A stretch of 64,000 bases of DNA, taken from the NCBI GenBank assembly GCA_050246875.1, contig JBFWVF010000005.1, forward strand, positions 1-64,000, in the 5' to 3' direction. The stretch is from SHWB01 sp050246875 (GTDB lineage: Bacteria; Pseudomonadota; Alphaproteobacteria; UBA6615). This document shows, one piece after another, positions 9,001 through 14,792 of this stretch. Under the pieces are notes generated by a model. The model was not told where the DNA came from. It saw nothing but the letters and a program-made list of their open reading frames with translations, and did no database searches. The position numbers were made by a program, and so were the translations under genes. Each line of letters starts with the position of its first letter. Positions within the stretch are counted from its first letter, which is position 1.

Positions 9001-11668
9001 GGTGTATGTGCTGTTCGGCACGCCGAACGGATTCCCGTCTCCGTTCGATCCTGGCCTGCTGGATGGGACCAACGGCTTCCTGCTCAACAGCGCGGTCGGA
9101 ACCGCTGCTGGCCTGTCCGTCAGCTCGGCGGGCGACGTCGACCATGACGGCTTCGACGACCTGCTCATCGGTGCGCCGCAGGGCGGTGCCAACCTCAACG
9201 GTCAAGCATACATCGTCTATGGCAAATCATTGCTGGGAGCCGGCAGCATCGTGGGTACTGCCGGCGACGACGACATCGAAGGGTCGGCGTTCTCGAACAC
9301 CATCGTGGGCGGGTACGGTAACGACATCATCGATGGCGGTGGCGGCAACGACCGGCTTTACGGCGGTGCCGACAATGACATCGTTCTGGGCGCCGAAGGC
9401 GATGACTGGATCGATGGTGGGGCCGGCAACGACACGCTTTTGGGCGAGTATGGCGACGACGAGATCCATGGCGGCGCCGGAAGCGATATCCTGTTCGGCG
9501 ACGGCGTAAACTACTTCCAAAATCCTGAATCCATCGATGTCCCAAGCTGGACGCGTCCGGGTATTTCCGTGAATAGTGACGCTGAGGTGGCACCGGACGG
9601 TTCATCCACCGCCGATATTCTGACGGGAACATCATTCAGTTCGTACATGTATCATTCCTTTGCTTCCCTTGCTTCCGGCCAGAAGACGATGTCGATGTTC
9701 TTTAAGGCAGGCTCTGCTTCCGGTGTGGCTATAGGGTTGGACGGTGGGGGCATGAACACGTACATCGTTGCCGATTTTGTGCTGGGGTCGATAACTGCTG
9801 TTGGTGGCGCTCCCGATGGCCATGGCATCGAAGATGTCGGCAACGGCTGGTATCGGGCGTGGATTTCCGACACGTCAAATGGGACAGGCTTCAGCATAGT
9901 CATTACGATTATCCCGAATGCGCCTGGCGAGACGATTGTGGCTTGGGGGGCTCAACTTGTGGACGGTCCGCTGACCGACTACGTCTCAGTCGAGCAGTCC
10001 GGTGACGACATCCTGTTCGGCGACAGCGGCAACGATACGATTGTCGGCGGCCACGGTAACGACCTCATCGAGGGCGGCATGGGTGCCGACTCGATGATGG
10101 GGCAGGCCGGCATCGACACACTGTCCTACGCAGGCTCTGCCGCTGCGGTGACGGTCAACCTCACCGCGGGGACAGCAACCGGCGGCGACGCCACCGGCGA
10201 CACCTTCTCGTCATTCGAGAACGTGCGCGGATCGGCGCACAACGACACGCTGACAGGTGACGCCAATGCAAACGTCCTCGAAGGCGGTGCCGGTGACGAC
10301 ACGCTGGCGGGGCTGGCGGGAGCCGACACGCTCGATGGCGGCCAGGGCTTCGACACGGCGACTTATGCCGCATCGAATGCTGCGGTCCAGGTAAACCTGG
10401 GCGCCGGCACCGCGACCGGTGGACACGCGCAAGACGACATCCTGGTCAGCATCGAGCAGCTGATCGGATCGGCGTTCAACGATACGCTCACGGGCGGTGC
10501 CGGAAGCAACACGATCGAAGGCGGAGCCGGCGCGGATACCCTGAATGGCGACGGCGGCGTCAATACCCTGTCGTATGCCGGTTCGACCGCCGGTGTGATC
10601 GTCAACTTCACGACGTCGTCGGTGTCCGGCGGTCATGCGACCGGTGACGTCGTTGCTTTCGCGACCTTCCAGAACATCCTTGGTTCCGCATTCAATGACA
10701 CGTTGACCGGCAACGCCGCGAACAACGTCATCGAAGGTGGTGCTGGAAACGATGTGCTGGATGGCGCTGGAGGTACGGACACCGTCTCTTACGTCAGTGA
10801 GACGGCGGGCGTGACAGTCGACCTTGCGGCGGGAAGCGCTGCCGGCGGCGCGGGCAACGATACGCTCTCCAATTTCGAGAACATTATCGGCTCCTCGCAC
10901 AACGACGTGCTGATCGGCGACGCCGGTGCCAACGTCATCTTCGGCGGGGCCGGCAATGACGTGATCCGTGGCGGCGCAGGGGCGGACACGCTCGACGGCG
11001 GCAGTGGAAACAATACCGTTTCCTACGCCGGGTCGACGGCCGTGACGGTGAACCTTGCCACGGGTACCCTGCTGGGTGGCCACGCGGCCGGCGACGTCAT
11101 TACCAACTTCCAGAACATCATCGGCTCGTCGTTCGCCGATACGCTGACCGGCGACGCTGGCGACAACGTGATCGAGGGCGGAGCTGGCGCCGACATCCTG
11201 TTTGGCGGTGGGGGTGTCGATACCCTGTCCTACGCCAGCTCGTCCGGCGGGGTTACCGCGAATCTCGAGTTGTCGATCTTCACCGGGGCGGATGCGACGG
11301 GCGACATCATAAGCTCGTTCGAGAACATCATTGGTTCGGCGTTCGACGACTCGCTGTCGGGTGACTTCCTGGGCAACACGATCACTGGCGGCGCGGGCAA
11401 CGACACGCTGTCCGGCGGCTTCGGCCACGACGTATTCGTCTACAGGCTTGGCGACGGCAACGACACGATCACCGACTTCACGCCGGGGGCCGCGTCCGAC
11501 GATGTGCTGGTGCTGGACGGCATTCCGAACGGCGACTACGCCTCGCTCATCGCGGCGGCGGTGGACAGCGGCCCGGATGCCATCCTGCACCTCGGCGACG
11601 GCTCGACGATCACCCTGCAGAACGTCAACAAGAACCAGTTGCACGAGGACGACTTCAGCTTCATCTAG
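2..11668 (+). CDS. Giant multidomain type I secreted adhesin-like protein (5' end outside window)
   Basis: The frame is open to the left edge, so at least 3,888 residues are seen and the N-terminus is missing; the first in-frame GTG (26) is internal to a repeat. Approximate order by position: six T1SS-143/DUF5801-like repeats (to 2590), a VCBS-like domain (2590-2930), a cadherin-like 'tandem-95' domain (2930-3255), six modules marked by D-[GD]-S-E scattered through 3255-7620, two Calx-beta domains (3650-4395), a seven-repeat propeller-like block (4860-5960), seven FG-GAP repeats (7695-9230), and RTX glycine/aspartate repeats (9245-11440) interrupted by a foreign-looking domain. The last ~75 residues (DTITDF, LGDGSTITLQNV, ending DDFSFI) look like a T1SS C-terminal signal. 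Expected role: calcium-folded surface or extracellular protein for adhesion or biofilm. No T1SS transporter genes lie in the window. Family assignment is firm; function is inferred. Confidence 0.93.
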   Translation, partial: VLEDYDGDVSTATQPIEITDEGPYPPEDPSDEPGSTVQPVLVHETDLEMGPTGESRALTIDFGPDGPADTGPVVLEIPAGLPAMGLTSGGTPLSYGVSPDGLTLSATAGGNPVFEVTLDDGGVGAWSYTFTLLDQVDHAPGLGENLITGIPFLVRITDGDGSSATAGFTAGIQDDLPELTPGATATVDEEDIAGGGNTSVTGFAATPVGVVDAPLTFSFNGNAPAGLTSQGDAITYAVSGTSLAALAAGRTVFWVSLNPASGSYVFTLNDQLDHPTGAGENLLSLAFGVNAIDFDGDVATAAISVEVVDDVPVALDGDTTVVNEVFLESATATSVTGFAADVLDSADDDVTGFFTPGQSAPLGLTSQGDAVSYLVSASSIIAVAGGRTVFTVALDSNTGTYTFVLRDQLDHPAGGNQNLLSLAFGVTAVDFDGDAATASFGVQVVDDIPTTIAVDHVTVHEFGLEGVTATSVTGASVLGGVVDQPASFAFTTGQTAPVGLLSEGQQLTYSISGTSMSATAGGRTVFTVSLNAATGNYTFTLRDQLDHTGPNGDALTVTFGVSAFDYDGDPINVTALVDVTDDLPSIAAGAATSVSETTLETVPTGATVIGVAATASGVVDNPGTFAFTTGQTAPVGLLSEGQQLTYNVSGTSMSATAGGRTVFTVSLNPTTGSYTFTLKDNLDHTGGNLTTHSLGFGVRVTDFDGDTASTTFQVNVTDDTPSIAAGATTSVNEQALVGTTGTAIVGVAGVATGVIDNPATYGFGTSVSAPGGLTSEGATVSYTLVGPNFLRATAGGRTVFTVSMNATTGSYTFTLKDNLDHPAGLGNNIHSLGFQVRVTDFDGDMQSTTFQVNVVDDVPVAVNDSTEGVAAGGNTIGTGVSSANLLVNDALGADGASLVSFRYVNESDVSVTAAAGSTVDTKHGTLTVNANGTWTYTSDATTGVGGAAPDNFTYTLLDGDGDQSTAVKPINVTALLAPIANDDFYATYEDIPGGLVVNAFNGVIQGGGGSGQDSDTDTPLANLQVVVGSSQTVGSQGGTIVWNANGSFTYTPPAQFPTSTHLQDTFTYTLTDGTQTDTATVTINVEARADMPILSGAGAGNEDTAIPLNIIATLGVDNFDGSEVLSNVTLSGVPSGATLNHGTPMGGGVWVLTQADLAGLTITPPFDSDVDMNLTISVTTTELSNPPAPHNTATLVVPFVVPVHAVADQPTVTVGATIPLEVSVDDSVPVAAIEGDGTTVTFTVTLTRAAAQSVVVDYQTVGGFGITGATAGSDFVHQIGSLTFAPGQTERTVTITLLDDAGIELPETFDLQLTAAHLDPSGANTPVTIADGTGVGTIIDDDAYTVMVSDGVPNPQLEGVPAVITFDVTLVGGPLAVPVEVSYTTIDASAIAGTHYQAISGVLTFAPGQTVRQVTVNVVDDSVHELDRSFRLNVFDALASPGGIDEVELDVSVGTGWGNIAEDDPDPFTGTFFVVKEDSSIALDISAVFGDFLDGSETHTVTLGPIPDTWTVLPGAGTLTHNALAGTYTWSVTVSGSGFAGGPTLIPPANSDVDIQGLTITAKAVEAENGNTATDVKIVDIVVDAVADEPTLTALVTLPSDPEGSVSAASGFQGVPSVAGLTANSEYVVVWQSDNVDGNGTGIIARHYTASGAQVGGDIIVNTTTAGDQTQPVVASLPLGQFVVAWSGPDANGTGVYFQRFASNNAPIAGEVLVNAGNQTGNQTNVDVSTRADGSFVVTWQDSGTGEIWAQRISNDGNFNGAPIRIDTEAGADYDAHVAALDNGGFAVTWTSDPGDVDGADIFVRIYDEDGVPLGGPIAVNDFTVGQQVQPEVVNLGNNDFVVVWSSQGNDGSGYGVYYQRFTYDGTKITGAQGAGETLVNTTISGDQTNPTVARLTDGGFAVTWQSFGQDGSQDGLFIQRYAPTDDIAGFNLIAKIGQEVQVNDQSAGNQRNATISALSAGDFLVAWESDNFDAGDIRIKRYDTPGEDEAVPLNISAGLGDLDGSEGLSVEIEISNVPGTARFVHDIAGNYVDVGTDLGGGVWRFTQAELVGLHILPPDDSNEPFTIVVTAYAIETSTPDNVAGDREIDSRDNIAWVTRELTIVNDPVADPPFITVASAEVDPLIGAEDQPLPMALPFDASLTDQDGSETLTIQISGVPVGSSIFIGPIEIPEAIDPITGAPQPGVYRVTFDPDAPQSFGRTQWGAGVNPGQDPEFYPLPTTGEYIVTDASPTNFTIAFVESNDPLVPPLGTFDSRPSNFYFQPPVDYSNVDLRLSVAAISTEIANGATDILTQTMYLNVAAVADAPDVDLVAAVGDEDTAIALSISVAVTDDSEVIDSIVISGVPVGASLNHGSTGGGGIWTLTEADLVGLTVTPPADSDVNFTLAVAVTSREPSNNDTETTFTNLDVVVNPVADTPTLQVSNVSGGQGEPIELSISTFSGEGDGLGTNDGSEFLQLVVLDAGIDLTGFEVNKGTLDEANGTWTMTGAEFNAGDPPAIVAPIGFTGTIQFDVEVTWAETENGDTATAQSQIDLTVTTAGLPGVIEMLDVRTNGDGWIFNGYANGISGGDRVGWSVANVGDVNGDGIDDVLIGAPGATVGTTFGAGEVYLVFGVTGGFVEPFDLHTLDGSNGLIIRNAGLNFDAAFGTSVSGLGDINGDNIDDFIIGAPGEDANGPFSFTGAAYIVYGRDADANPNGGAGGGETEFGASGGVLDLASMTSTTGVKIVNSNFGFGEQLGSAVSLLGDVSGDGIDDFLVGASGVGGATGEAYVIYGVSGGFGSATFDLSALDASSGLVFHAEQLAFGAEDHLGSALRSAGDFDGDGIGDMILGAYGLNSIFELPGAANWNKEGLAYVVFGQNGGYGGAGDLDLLESAGMGLVIRGSNPGDNFGWSVSGIGDFNGDGFDDIVIGAPGADPDGNSGAGSAYVIYGRSRAEWAARDFSIDVDTLTEDEGFVIQGTVVDSRLGVSVRDAGDVNGDGYADLIVGAPGIDTPADDDRVYVLFGTPNGFPSPFDPGLLDGTNGFLLNSAVGTAAGLSVSSAGDVDHDGFDDLLIGAPQGGANLNGQAYIVYGKSLLGAGSIVGTAGDDDIEGSAFSNTIVGGYGNDIIDGGGGNDRLYGGADNDIVLGAEGDDWIDGGAGNDTLLGEYGDDEIHGGAGSDILFGDGVNYFQNPESIDVPSWTRPGISVNSDAEVAPDGSSTADILTGTSFSSYMYHSFASLASGQKTMSMFFKAGSASGVAIGLDGGGMNTYIVADFVLGSITAVGGAPDGHGIEDVGNGWYRAWISDTSNGTGFSIVITIIPNAPGETIVAWGAQLVDGPLTDYVSVEQSGDDILFGDSGNDTIVGGHGNDLIEGGMGADSMMGQAGIDTLSYAGSAAAVTVNLTAGTATGGDATGDTFSSFENVRGSAHNDTLTGDANANVLEGGAGDDTLAGLAGADTLDGGQGFDTATYAASNAAVQVNLGAGTATGGHAQDDILVSIEQLIGSAFNDTLTGGAGSNTIEGGAGADTLNGDGGVNTLSYAGSTAGVIVNFTTSSVSGGHATGDVVAFATFQNILGSAFNDTLTGNAANNVIEGGAGNDVLDGAGGTDTVSYVSETAGVTVDLAAGSAAGGAGNDTLSNFENIIGSSHNDVLIGDAGANVIFGGAGNDVIRGGAGADTLDGGSGNNTVSYAGSTAVTVNLATGTLLGGHAAGDVITNFQNIIGSSFADTLTGDAGDNVIEGGAGADILFGGGGVDTLSYASSSGGVTANLELSIFTGADATGDIISSFENIIGSAFDDSLSGDFLGNTITGGAGNDTLSGGFGHDVFVYRLGDGNDTITDFTPGAASDDVLVLDGIPNGDYASLIAAAVDSGPDAILHLGDGSTITLQNVNKNQLHEDDFSFI
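120..2580 (+). repeat. Tandem T1SS-143/DUF5801-like repeats, period about 405-414 bp
   Basis: Six successive units of about 135-138 residues (the first partly shown) each run from a V-x-E/N-E start through GLTSQG or GLLSEG, AGGRTVF.V.L, YTF.L.D.LDH and DFDGD to D-D-x-P. The DD-x-P boundaries fall near 525, 930, 1340, 1745, 2155 and 2570. Units four and five share almost identical DNA over about 130 bases (1463-1593 and 1874-2004). Confidence 0.85.
4860..5960 (+). repeat. Seven-repeat propeller-like block inside the giant protein
   Basis: Seven copies of a strand pattern, [FY]-[AV]-V-x-W followed by D/G-rich residues and [IVF]-x-x-[QR]-x-[YFI] (for example FVVTW...IWAQRI and FAVTW...LFIQRY), occur at intervals of about 40-70 residues. 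Seven repeats with a W-containing strand suggest a closed beta-propeller. This is a fold inference only; no catalytic residues are evident. Confidence 0.6.
7695..9230 (+). repeat. Seven FG-GAP (integrin-alpha-like) repeats
   Basis: Seven GD-[VIF]-[NSD]-[GH]-D-[GN]-[IFY]-x-D-[VFMIL]-[LI]-[IV]-GA motifs occur near 7743, 7967, 8237, 8459, 8697, 8928 and 9132, each followed by a 'YVIYG/VFG' strand. Seven units are enough for a complete seven-bladed integrin-type propeller with calcium-binding DxDxDG-like loops. Confidence 0.85.
9245..11440 (+). repeat. RTX calcium-binding repeat arrays
   Basis: Glycine/aspartate nonapeptides (GGxGxDxhx, such as GGAGNDTLL) form one block at 9245-9507. A second region at about 9996-11440 has six units of roughly 70 residues, each starting T-[LVA]-S/T-Y-[AV] and containing VNL..GTA.GG, [FI][EQ][NQ][IVL].GS..[ND]D.L and a short RTX stretch. 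Such repeats fold as calcium beta-rolls after type I export. Confidence 0.9.
9508..9995 (+). other. Phage tail-fibre/carbohydrate-binding-like domain inserted in the RTX array
   Basis: About 160 residues interrupt the RTX repeats. They carry the pattern N-P-E...W-T-R-P-G-I-S-V-N...A-P-D-G-S-S-T-A-D-I-L-T, then FFKAG, GNGWYRAWIS and WGAQL.DG. That order (sample opening, 'APDGTxTAD', 'xFKAG', 'GNGWYR', 'WGAQLE.G') is a recurrent jelly-roll module of phage tail spikes and fibres. The bases are visibly AT-richer, with codons such as aat, ttt, gct, tat and ata that are rare next to it. It is probably glycan binding and acquired horizontally; only the domain was gained, with no phage genes nearby. 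Confidence 0.6.
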
Positions 11669-11698
11669 CCGGAGCCGGAGCCGGAGCCGGAGCCGGGG
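11669..11698 (+). repeat. Hexanucleotide repeat (CCGGAG)4 + CCGGGG right after the stop codon
   Basis: Four exact CCGGAG units and one variant follow the TAG of the giant gene with no gap. The unit is two codons long and lies outside the reading frame, so length changes would not alter the protein. Confidence 0.85.
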
Positions 11699-11717
11699 CA
11701 GGGACCAGGGATCTGTC

Positions 11718-11769
11718 CGGGCGGTCCCGCCGACCCCCGCCGTTGTCGACACGGCGCGGGCGGTCCCGC
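11718..11769 (+). terminator. Hairpin flanked by 13-bp direct repeats, possible terminator
   Basis: A 6-bp GC stem (11738-11743 with 11751-11756) encloses the palindrome GTCGAC. It is bracketed by two identical 13-mers, CGGGCGGTCCCGC, at 11718-11730 and 11757-11769. There is no T tract, so intrinsic termination is uncertain. It sits between the giant gene and the next start (11782). Confidence 0.35.
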
Positions 11770-11781
11770 TAAAGTGGCGAT

Positions 11782-12852
11782 ATGGCGAACCTACGCGATG
11801 CACAGACCGGCGCGGCCGGCGACGAGGGCGACCGGCAGGGCCCGGCGCGCCTGAGCTTTCAGGCTTCTGAAGGCTTCGGCGAGTGGCTGGCGAGGCAGCG
11901 GGTCGGCGTGGTGTTTACGTCGAAGCAGGTCCACAAGATCTTTGTTTGCGGCCACAACGACGAGAAGGCCGTTGTCGTGTTCGAGCGCACGGTCCCGGGC
12001 GCGGCCGGCGTCGGTGCCGATGGCCGCGGTTTCTGGGCCGGCACGCTCTATCAGCTCTGGCGTTTCGAGAATGCCCTGGAGGCCGGCCAAGCCTCCGGCC
12101 CGTTCGATGCCATCTACCTGCCCCAGATGGCCTGGACGACCGGCGACATCGATATCCATGACATTTCTACCGATCGCCACGGCCGGCCGGTCTTTGCCTC
12201 GGCCTTGTTCAGTTGCCTGGCGACGACAGCATCGAAAGCCAGCTTTTCGCCGCTATGGCGGCCATCGTTCGTATCGGCACTGGCGCCCGAGAATCGCTGT
12301 TTCCTCAACGGCGTGGCAATGGCGGACGGACGGCCGAGGTTTGCCACCGTCGCGGCCCGTACCGACAGCGAAGGGGCGTGGCGCGACAAGATGCGGGGCG
12401 AGGGCTGCGTCATCGACATCGACAGCGGTGAGGTCGTCGCGTGGGGGCTCACCATGCCGCGTTCGCCGCGTCTGGTCGGCGACCGGCTGTGGCTGCTGAA
12501 TTCCGGACGCACCGAGCTGGGCTTTCTCGACCTGCGCCGGGGCAACTGGGAGCAGGTGCTGACCCTGCCTGGTTATCCGCGCGGACTGACGATCGTCGAC
12601 CAGTGGGCGGTGATCGGACTGTCGGCCACGCGGGATACCGTGGCCGATGGCGGCGAGGGGGAAGCCGTCGCCGGCATCGTCGTTGCCGACCTGTTCAAGG
12701 GCGAGATCGCGCACAGGCTGACGATCGACGCACCAGTGCGTGAGATCAACGATATTGCCCTGCTGCCGGGCGTGCGGCGCCCGGGCATGGTTGGCTTCCG
12801 CTCGCCGGAGATCATGCGCCAGGTGAAGATCGGCGACGACGCCGAACTCTGA
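11782..12852 (+). CDS. DUF4915 / TIGR03032-type protein
   Basis: This 356-residue soluble protein has no signal peptide and resembles the TIGR03032 (DUF4915) family: an N-terminal region with GFGEWLARQRVGVVFTSKQ, a central segment FLNGVAMADGRPRFATVAA, and repeated short strands (GCVIDIDSG, LWLLNSGRTELGFLDL, LPGYPRGLTI) of the kind seen in beta-propellers. No enzyme activity is known to me for the family. It starts 113 bp after the giant secreted protein and is followed 17 bp later by a protease gene, so the three may be one functional locus. The family call is from memory and is moderately sure; the function is unknown. Confidence 0.65.
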   Translation: MANLRDAQTGAAGDEGDRQGPARLSFQASEGFGEWLARQRVGVVFTSKQVHKIFVCGHNDEKAVVVFERTVPGAAGVGADGRGFWAGTLYQLWRFENALEAGQASGPFDAIYLPQMAWTTGDIDIHDISTDRHGRPVFASALFSCLATTASKASFSPLWRPSFVSALAPENRCFLNGVAMADGRPRFATVAARTDSEGAWRDKMRGEGCVIDIDSGEVVAWGLTMPRSPRLVGDRLWLLNSGRTELGFLDLRRGNWEQVLTLPGYPRGLTIVDQWAVIGLSATRDTVADGGEGEAVAGIVVADLFKGEIAHRLTIDAPVREINDIALLPGVRRPGMVGFRSPEIMRQVKIGDDAEL

Positions 12853-12869
12853 CGGCGCCGAGGTGGTCC

Positions 12870-13691
12870 ATGGGGCGTTGGCGCCTTGGTGGGCGGGTGC
12901 TTTGGCTGGCCGCGTTCGCCGTGTGCCTGGTGCTTCCTTCTGCCGGCGGACGTAGCGATGCGCCCCCGCGAATACCCGGCATCCACGGCCAGGACGACCG
13001 CCAGATTCTCGATTCGACGGAGTTTCCCTGGCGTGCACTTGGCCGTGTGAACAGGGGCGGGGAAGGCTATTGCACCGGCGCCTTGGTCGGCGAACGCCTG
13101 GTACTGACGGCGGCGCATTGCGTGTGGAGTGCCCGCCGCCAGGACTGGCATCCGGCCGGTACCCTGCATTTCGTGGCGGGCTACCGCCGCGGCGACTATG
13201 TCGACCAGTCGGCGGTCGAGGCGGTTATCGTCCCCGACCGTGGCAAGCCGCCGCAAACCCGTCTCGACGCAGCGACCGGGGATTGGGCGCTGCTACGCCT
13301 CGCGCGACCGATCGGGCGCGAACTTGGCCATCTGCCGCTGGCCCGGCTCGGCGCGGCGGGTGCGCTGGCGTCGGCAGGTCGGCCCGGCCGGTTGGCCCAG
13401 GCCGGCTACAGCCAGGACAGGCAGCACATTCTCACTCTGGACGATCGCTGCGTCATTCTCGGCCAGGCCAACGACGGGGCTGTCGCCATCCACGATTGCG
13501 ACGCGATAAAGGGCGATTCCGGGTCGCCCCTGCTGCTGCTCGGCCCCGATGGTCCGTCGATTCTGGCCTTGCACGTGGCCACGATCGCGAAGAACAACGA
13601 GTCCTGGGGCGTTGCGATCCTGAGCCCTGTCTTCGCGCCGGCCGTCGATGCTGCCCTTGTGGCTTCGCGGCAAACGACCGGCAGCCGGTAA
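12870..13691 (+). CDS. Secreted trypsin-like serine protease (S1 family)
   Basis: This 273-residue protein has an N-terminal signal segment (hydrophobic residues about 11-24, cleavage probably near 27-30). The S1 triad is complete: His83 in LTAAHC, Asp138 in GDWALLRL and Ser217 in KGDSGSP. Cys68 and Cys84 are placed for the usual disulfide next to the catalytic His. Export to the periplasm or outside is expected. The gene is probably cotranscribed with the upstream DUF4915 gene (17-bp gap). A role in processing or shedding the neighbouring giant surface protein is an inference from position only. The start is the ATG at 12870, preceded by a GAGG-type ribosome site. Confidence 0.85.
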   Translation: MGRWRLGGRVLWLAAFAVCLVLPSAGGRSDAPPRIPGIHGQDDRQILDSTEFPWRALGRVNRGGEGYCTGALVGERLVLTAAHCVWSARRQDWHPAGTLHFVAGYRRGDYVDQSAVEAVIVPDRGKPPQTRLDAATGDWALLRLARPIGRELGHLPLARLGAAGALASAGRPGRLAQAGYSQDRQHILTLDDRCVILGQANDGAVAIHDCDAIKGDSGSPLLLLGPDGPSILALHVATIAKNNESWGVAILSPVFAPAVDAALVASRQTTGSR

Positions 13692-13725
13692 CGCTACGTC
13701 GTCGCCTCGGGATCGGGATGGACGG

Positions 13726-14751
13726 CTACCGCTCGTTCCAGTGCACCATCGGCAGGCCTGCGACCGGCGAGCGGAAGTAAGGAAGGTTGGTCGAGCGCAG
13801 GCTGCCGACATAGACCGTCCGCAAATCCGGGCCGCCAAACGTGACGGACGCGCACCATTTCGCGACCGCGCCGCCGCACTTCAGCAGCAGGTCGGCGTCG
13901 ACCTTGCCGGCCTGGAAGGCATCGTCGAGCATTTTCACTTCCTCGGGCGAGGAATCGTCGAAGATGATGCGCAGTTCGCCTTCCGGCGTGATGGCAAACA
14001 GCCCGTCGTTCATGACGTGCGTGCCCCACAGGTTGCCATAGGCATCGAAGGCGATGCCGTCGATGAAGCGGCCGTGGTCCTTGGGGCCGTGGATCGTCAT
14101 TTGGCCGAGGTCGCCGTTCGGCTTGATCGGGTAGCGGGCGATGTTCCGTCCGCAGGTCTGGACGACGTAGAGGTACTCCTCCTTCGCATCGAGCTTGCAC
14201 TCGTTGGAGAAGTGGACGCCGTCGGCGACGACGCGGACGCCCTTGCCCTCCTCGTACAGCAGAACGCGGCCGTCCTTCAGCGTCGGGCTGATGGCCTTCG
14301 GCCAATCATGCAGCATCGTCGAGACGGTGATCCAGACGCGGTTCTTGCTGTCGCGCGCGACGAAATTGACCTTGCCGATCGGCTTGCCGTCGACCTTGTC
14401 GAAGACGACCGATGTCTCGCCGGACCGCGACATGCGCTCTAGGCGGTCGGTGCCGAAATTGGCGATCAGGAAGTCGCCGTTGTCGGCGAAGCACATGCCG
14501 TTGGGCAAGGTACCTTCGACGAAGCGGTCGGCGTCGCTGCCAGCGGCGCTGAATGCGCCCTTCTGAGCAGACTGCGTGATGACCTGTTGGCTGCCGTCGG
14601 CGCCGATGCGCACGACGCCGCCACGCGCGTCGGCGGACCAAAGCGTGCCGTCGCGCTCGGCCAGGATGCATTCGGGCCGCTGCAGATCCTTGCCGAAATA
14701 CTTGAAGTCGGCCTTGGACAGGCGGAAGCCGTCGATCGGATTGGCGGCCAT
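13726..14751 (-). CDS. SMP-30/gluconolactonase-family lactonase
   Basis: A protein of about 341 residues with the SMP-30 six-bladed propeller pattern. The metal ligands expected for the family are visible: Glu27 in RPECI, Asn in LPNGMCFADNG, Asn in FSNECKL and Asp in FIDGIAFD. It should hydrolyse a lactone or similar cyclic ester to a hydroxy acid in the cytoplasm. I chose the ATG at 14751 (MAANPIDGF) because the longer reading frame runs into the thiolase gene. It is last in a leftward operon BKACE-thiolase-SMP-30, 41 bp after the thiolase, so it probably acts in the same catabolic route. Substrate not predictable. Confidence 0.85.
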   Translation of the reverse strand: MAANPIDGFRLSKADFKYFGKDLQRPECILAERDGTLWSADARGGVVRIGADGSQQVITQSAQKGAFSAAGSDADRFVEGTLPNGMCFADNGDFLIANFGTDRLERMSRSGETSVVFDKVDGKPIGKVNFVARDSKNRVWITVSTMLHDWPKAISPTLKDGRVLLYEEGKGVRVVADGVHFSNECKLDAKEEYLYVVQTCGRNIARYPIKPNGDLGQMTIHGPKDHGRFIDGIAFDAYGNLWGTHVMNDGLFAITPEGELRIIFDDSSPEEVKMLDDAFQAGKVDADLLLKCGGAVAKWCASVTFGGPDLRTVYVGSLRSTNLPYFRSPVAGLPMVHWNER

Positions 14752-14792
14752 GGTCGATCCCCGGAGAAGTGTGAAGGGCGCGGAGGCGGGGG

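Noticed and set aside
9508..9995. A prophage remnant
   Set aside because: A single in-frame domain only; no integrase, structural genes or attachment sites nearby.
9996..11440. CRISPR-like or satellite repeats
   Set aside because: The repetition is protein-level (RTX and T-x-S-Y-A units) with diverged DNA and no constant spacer pattern.
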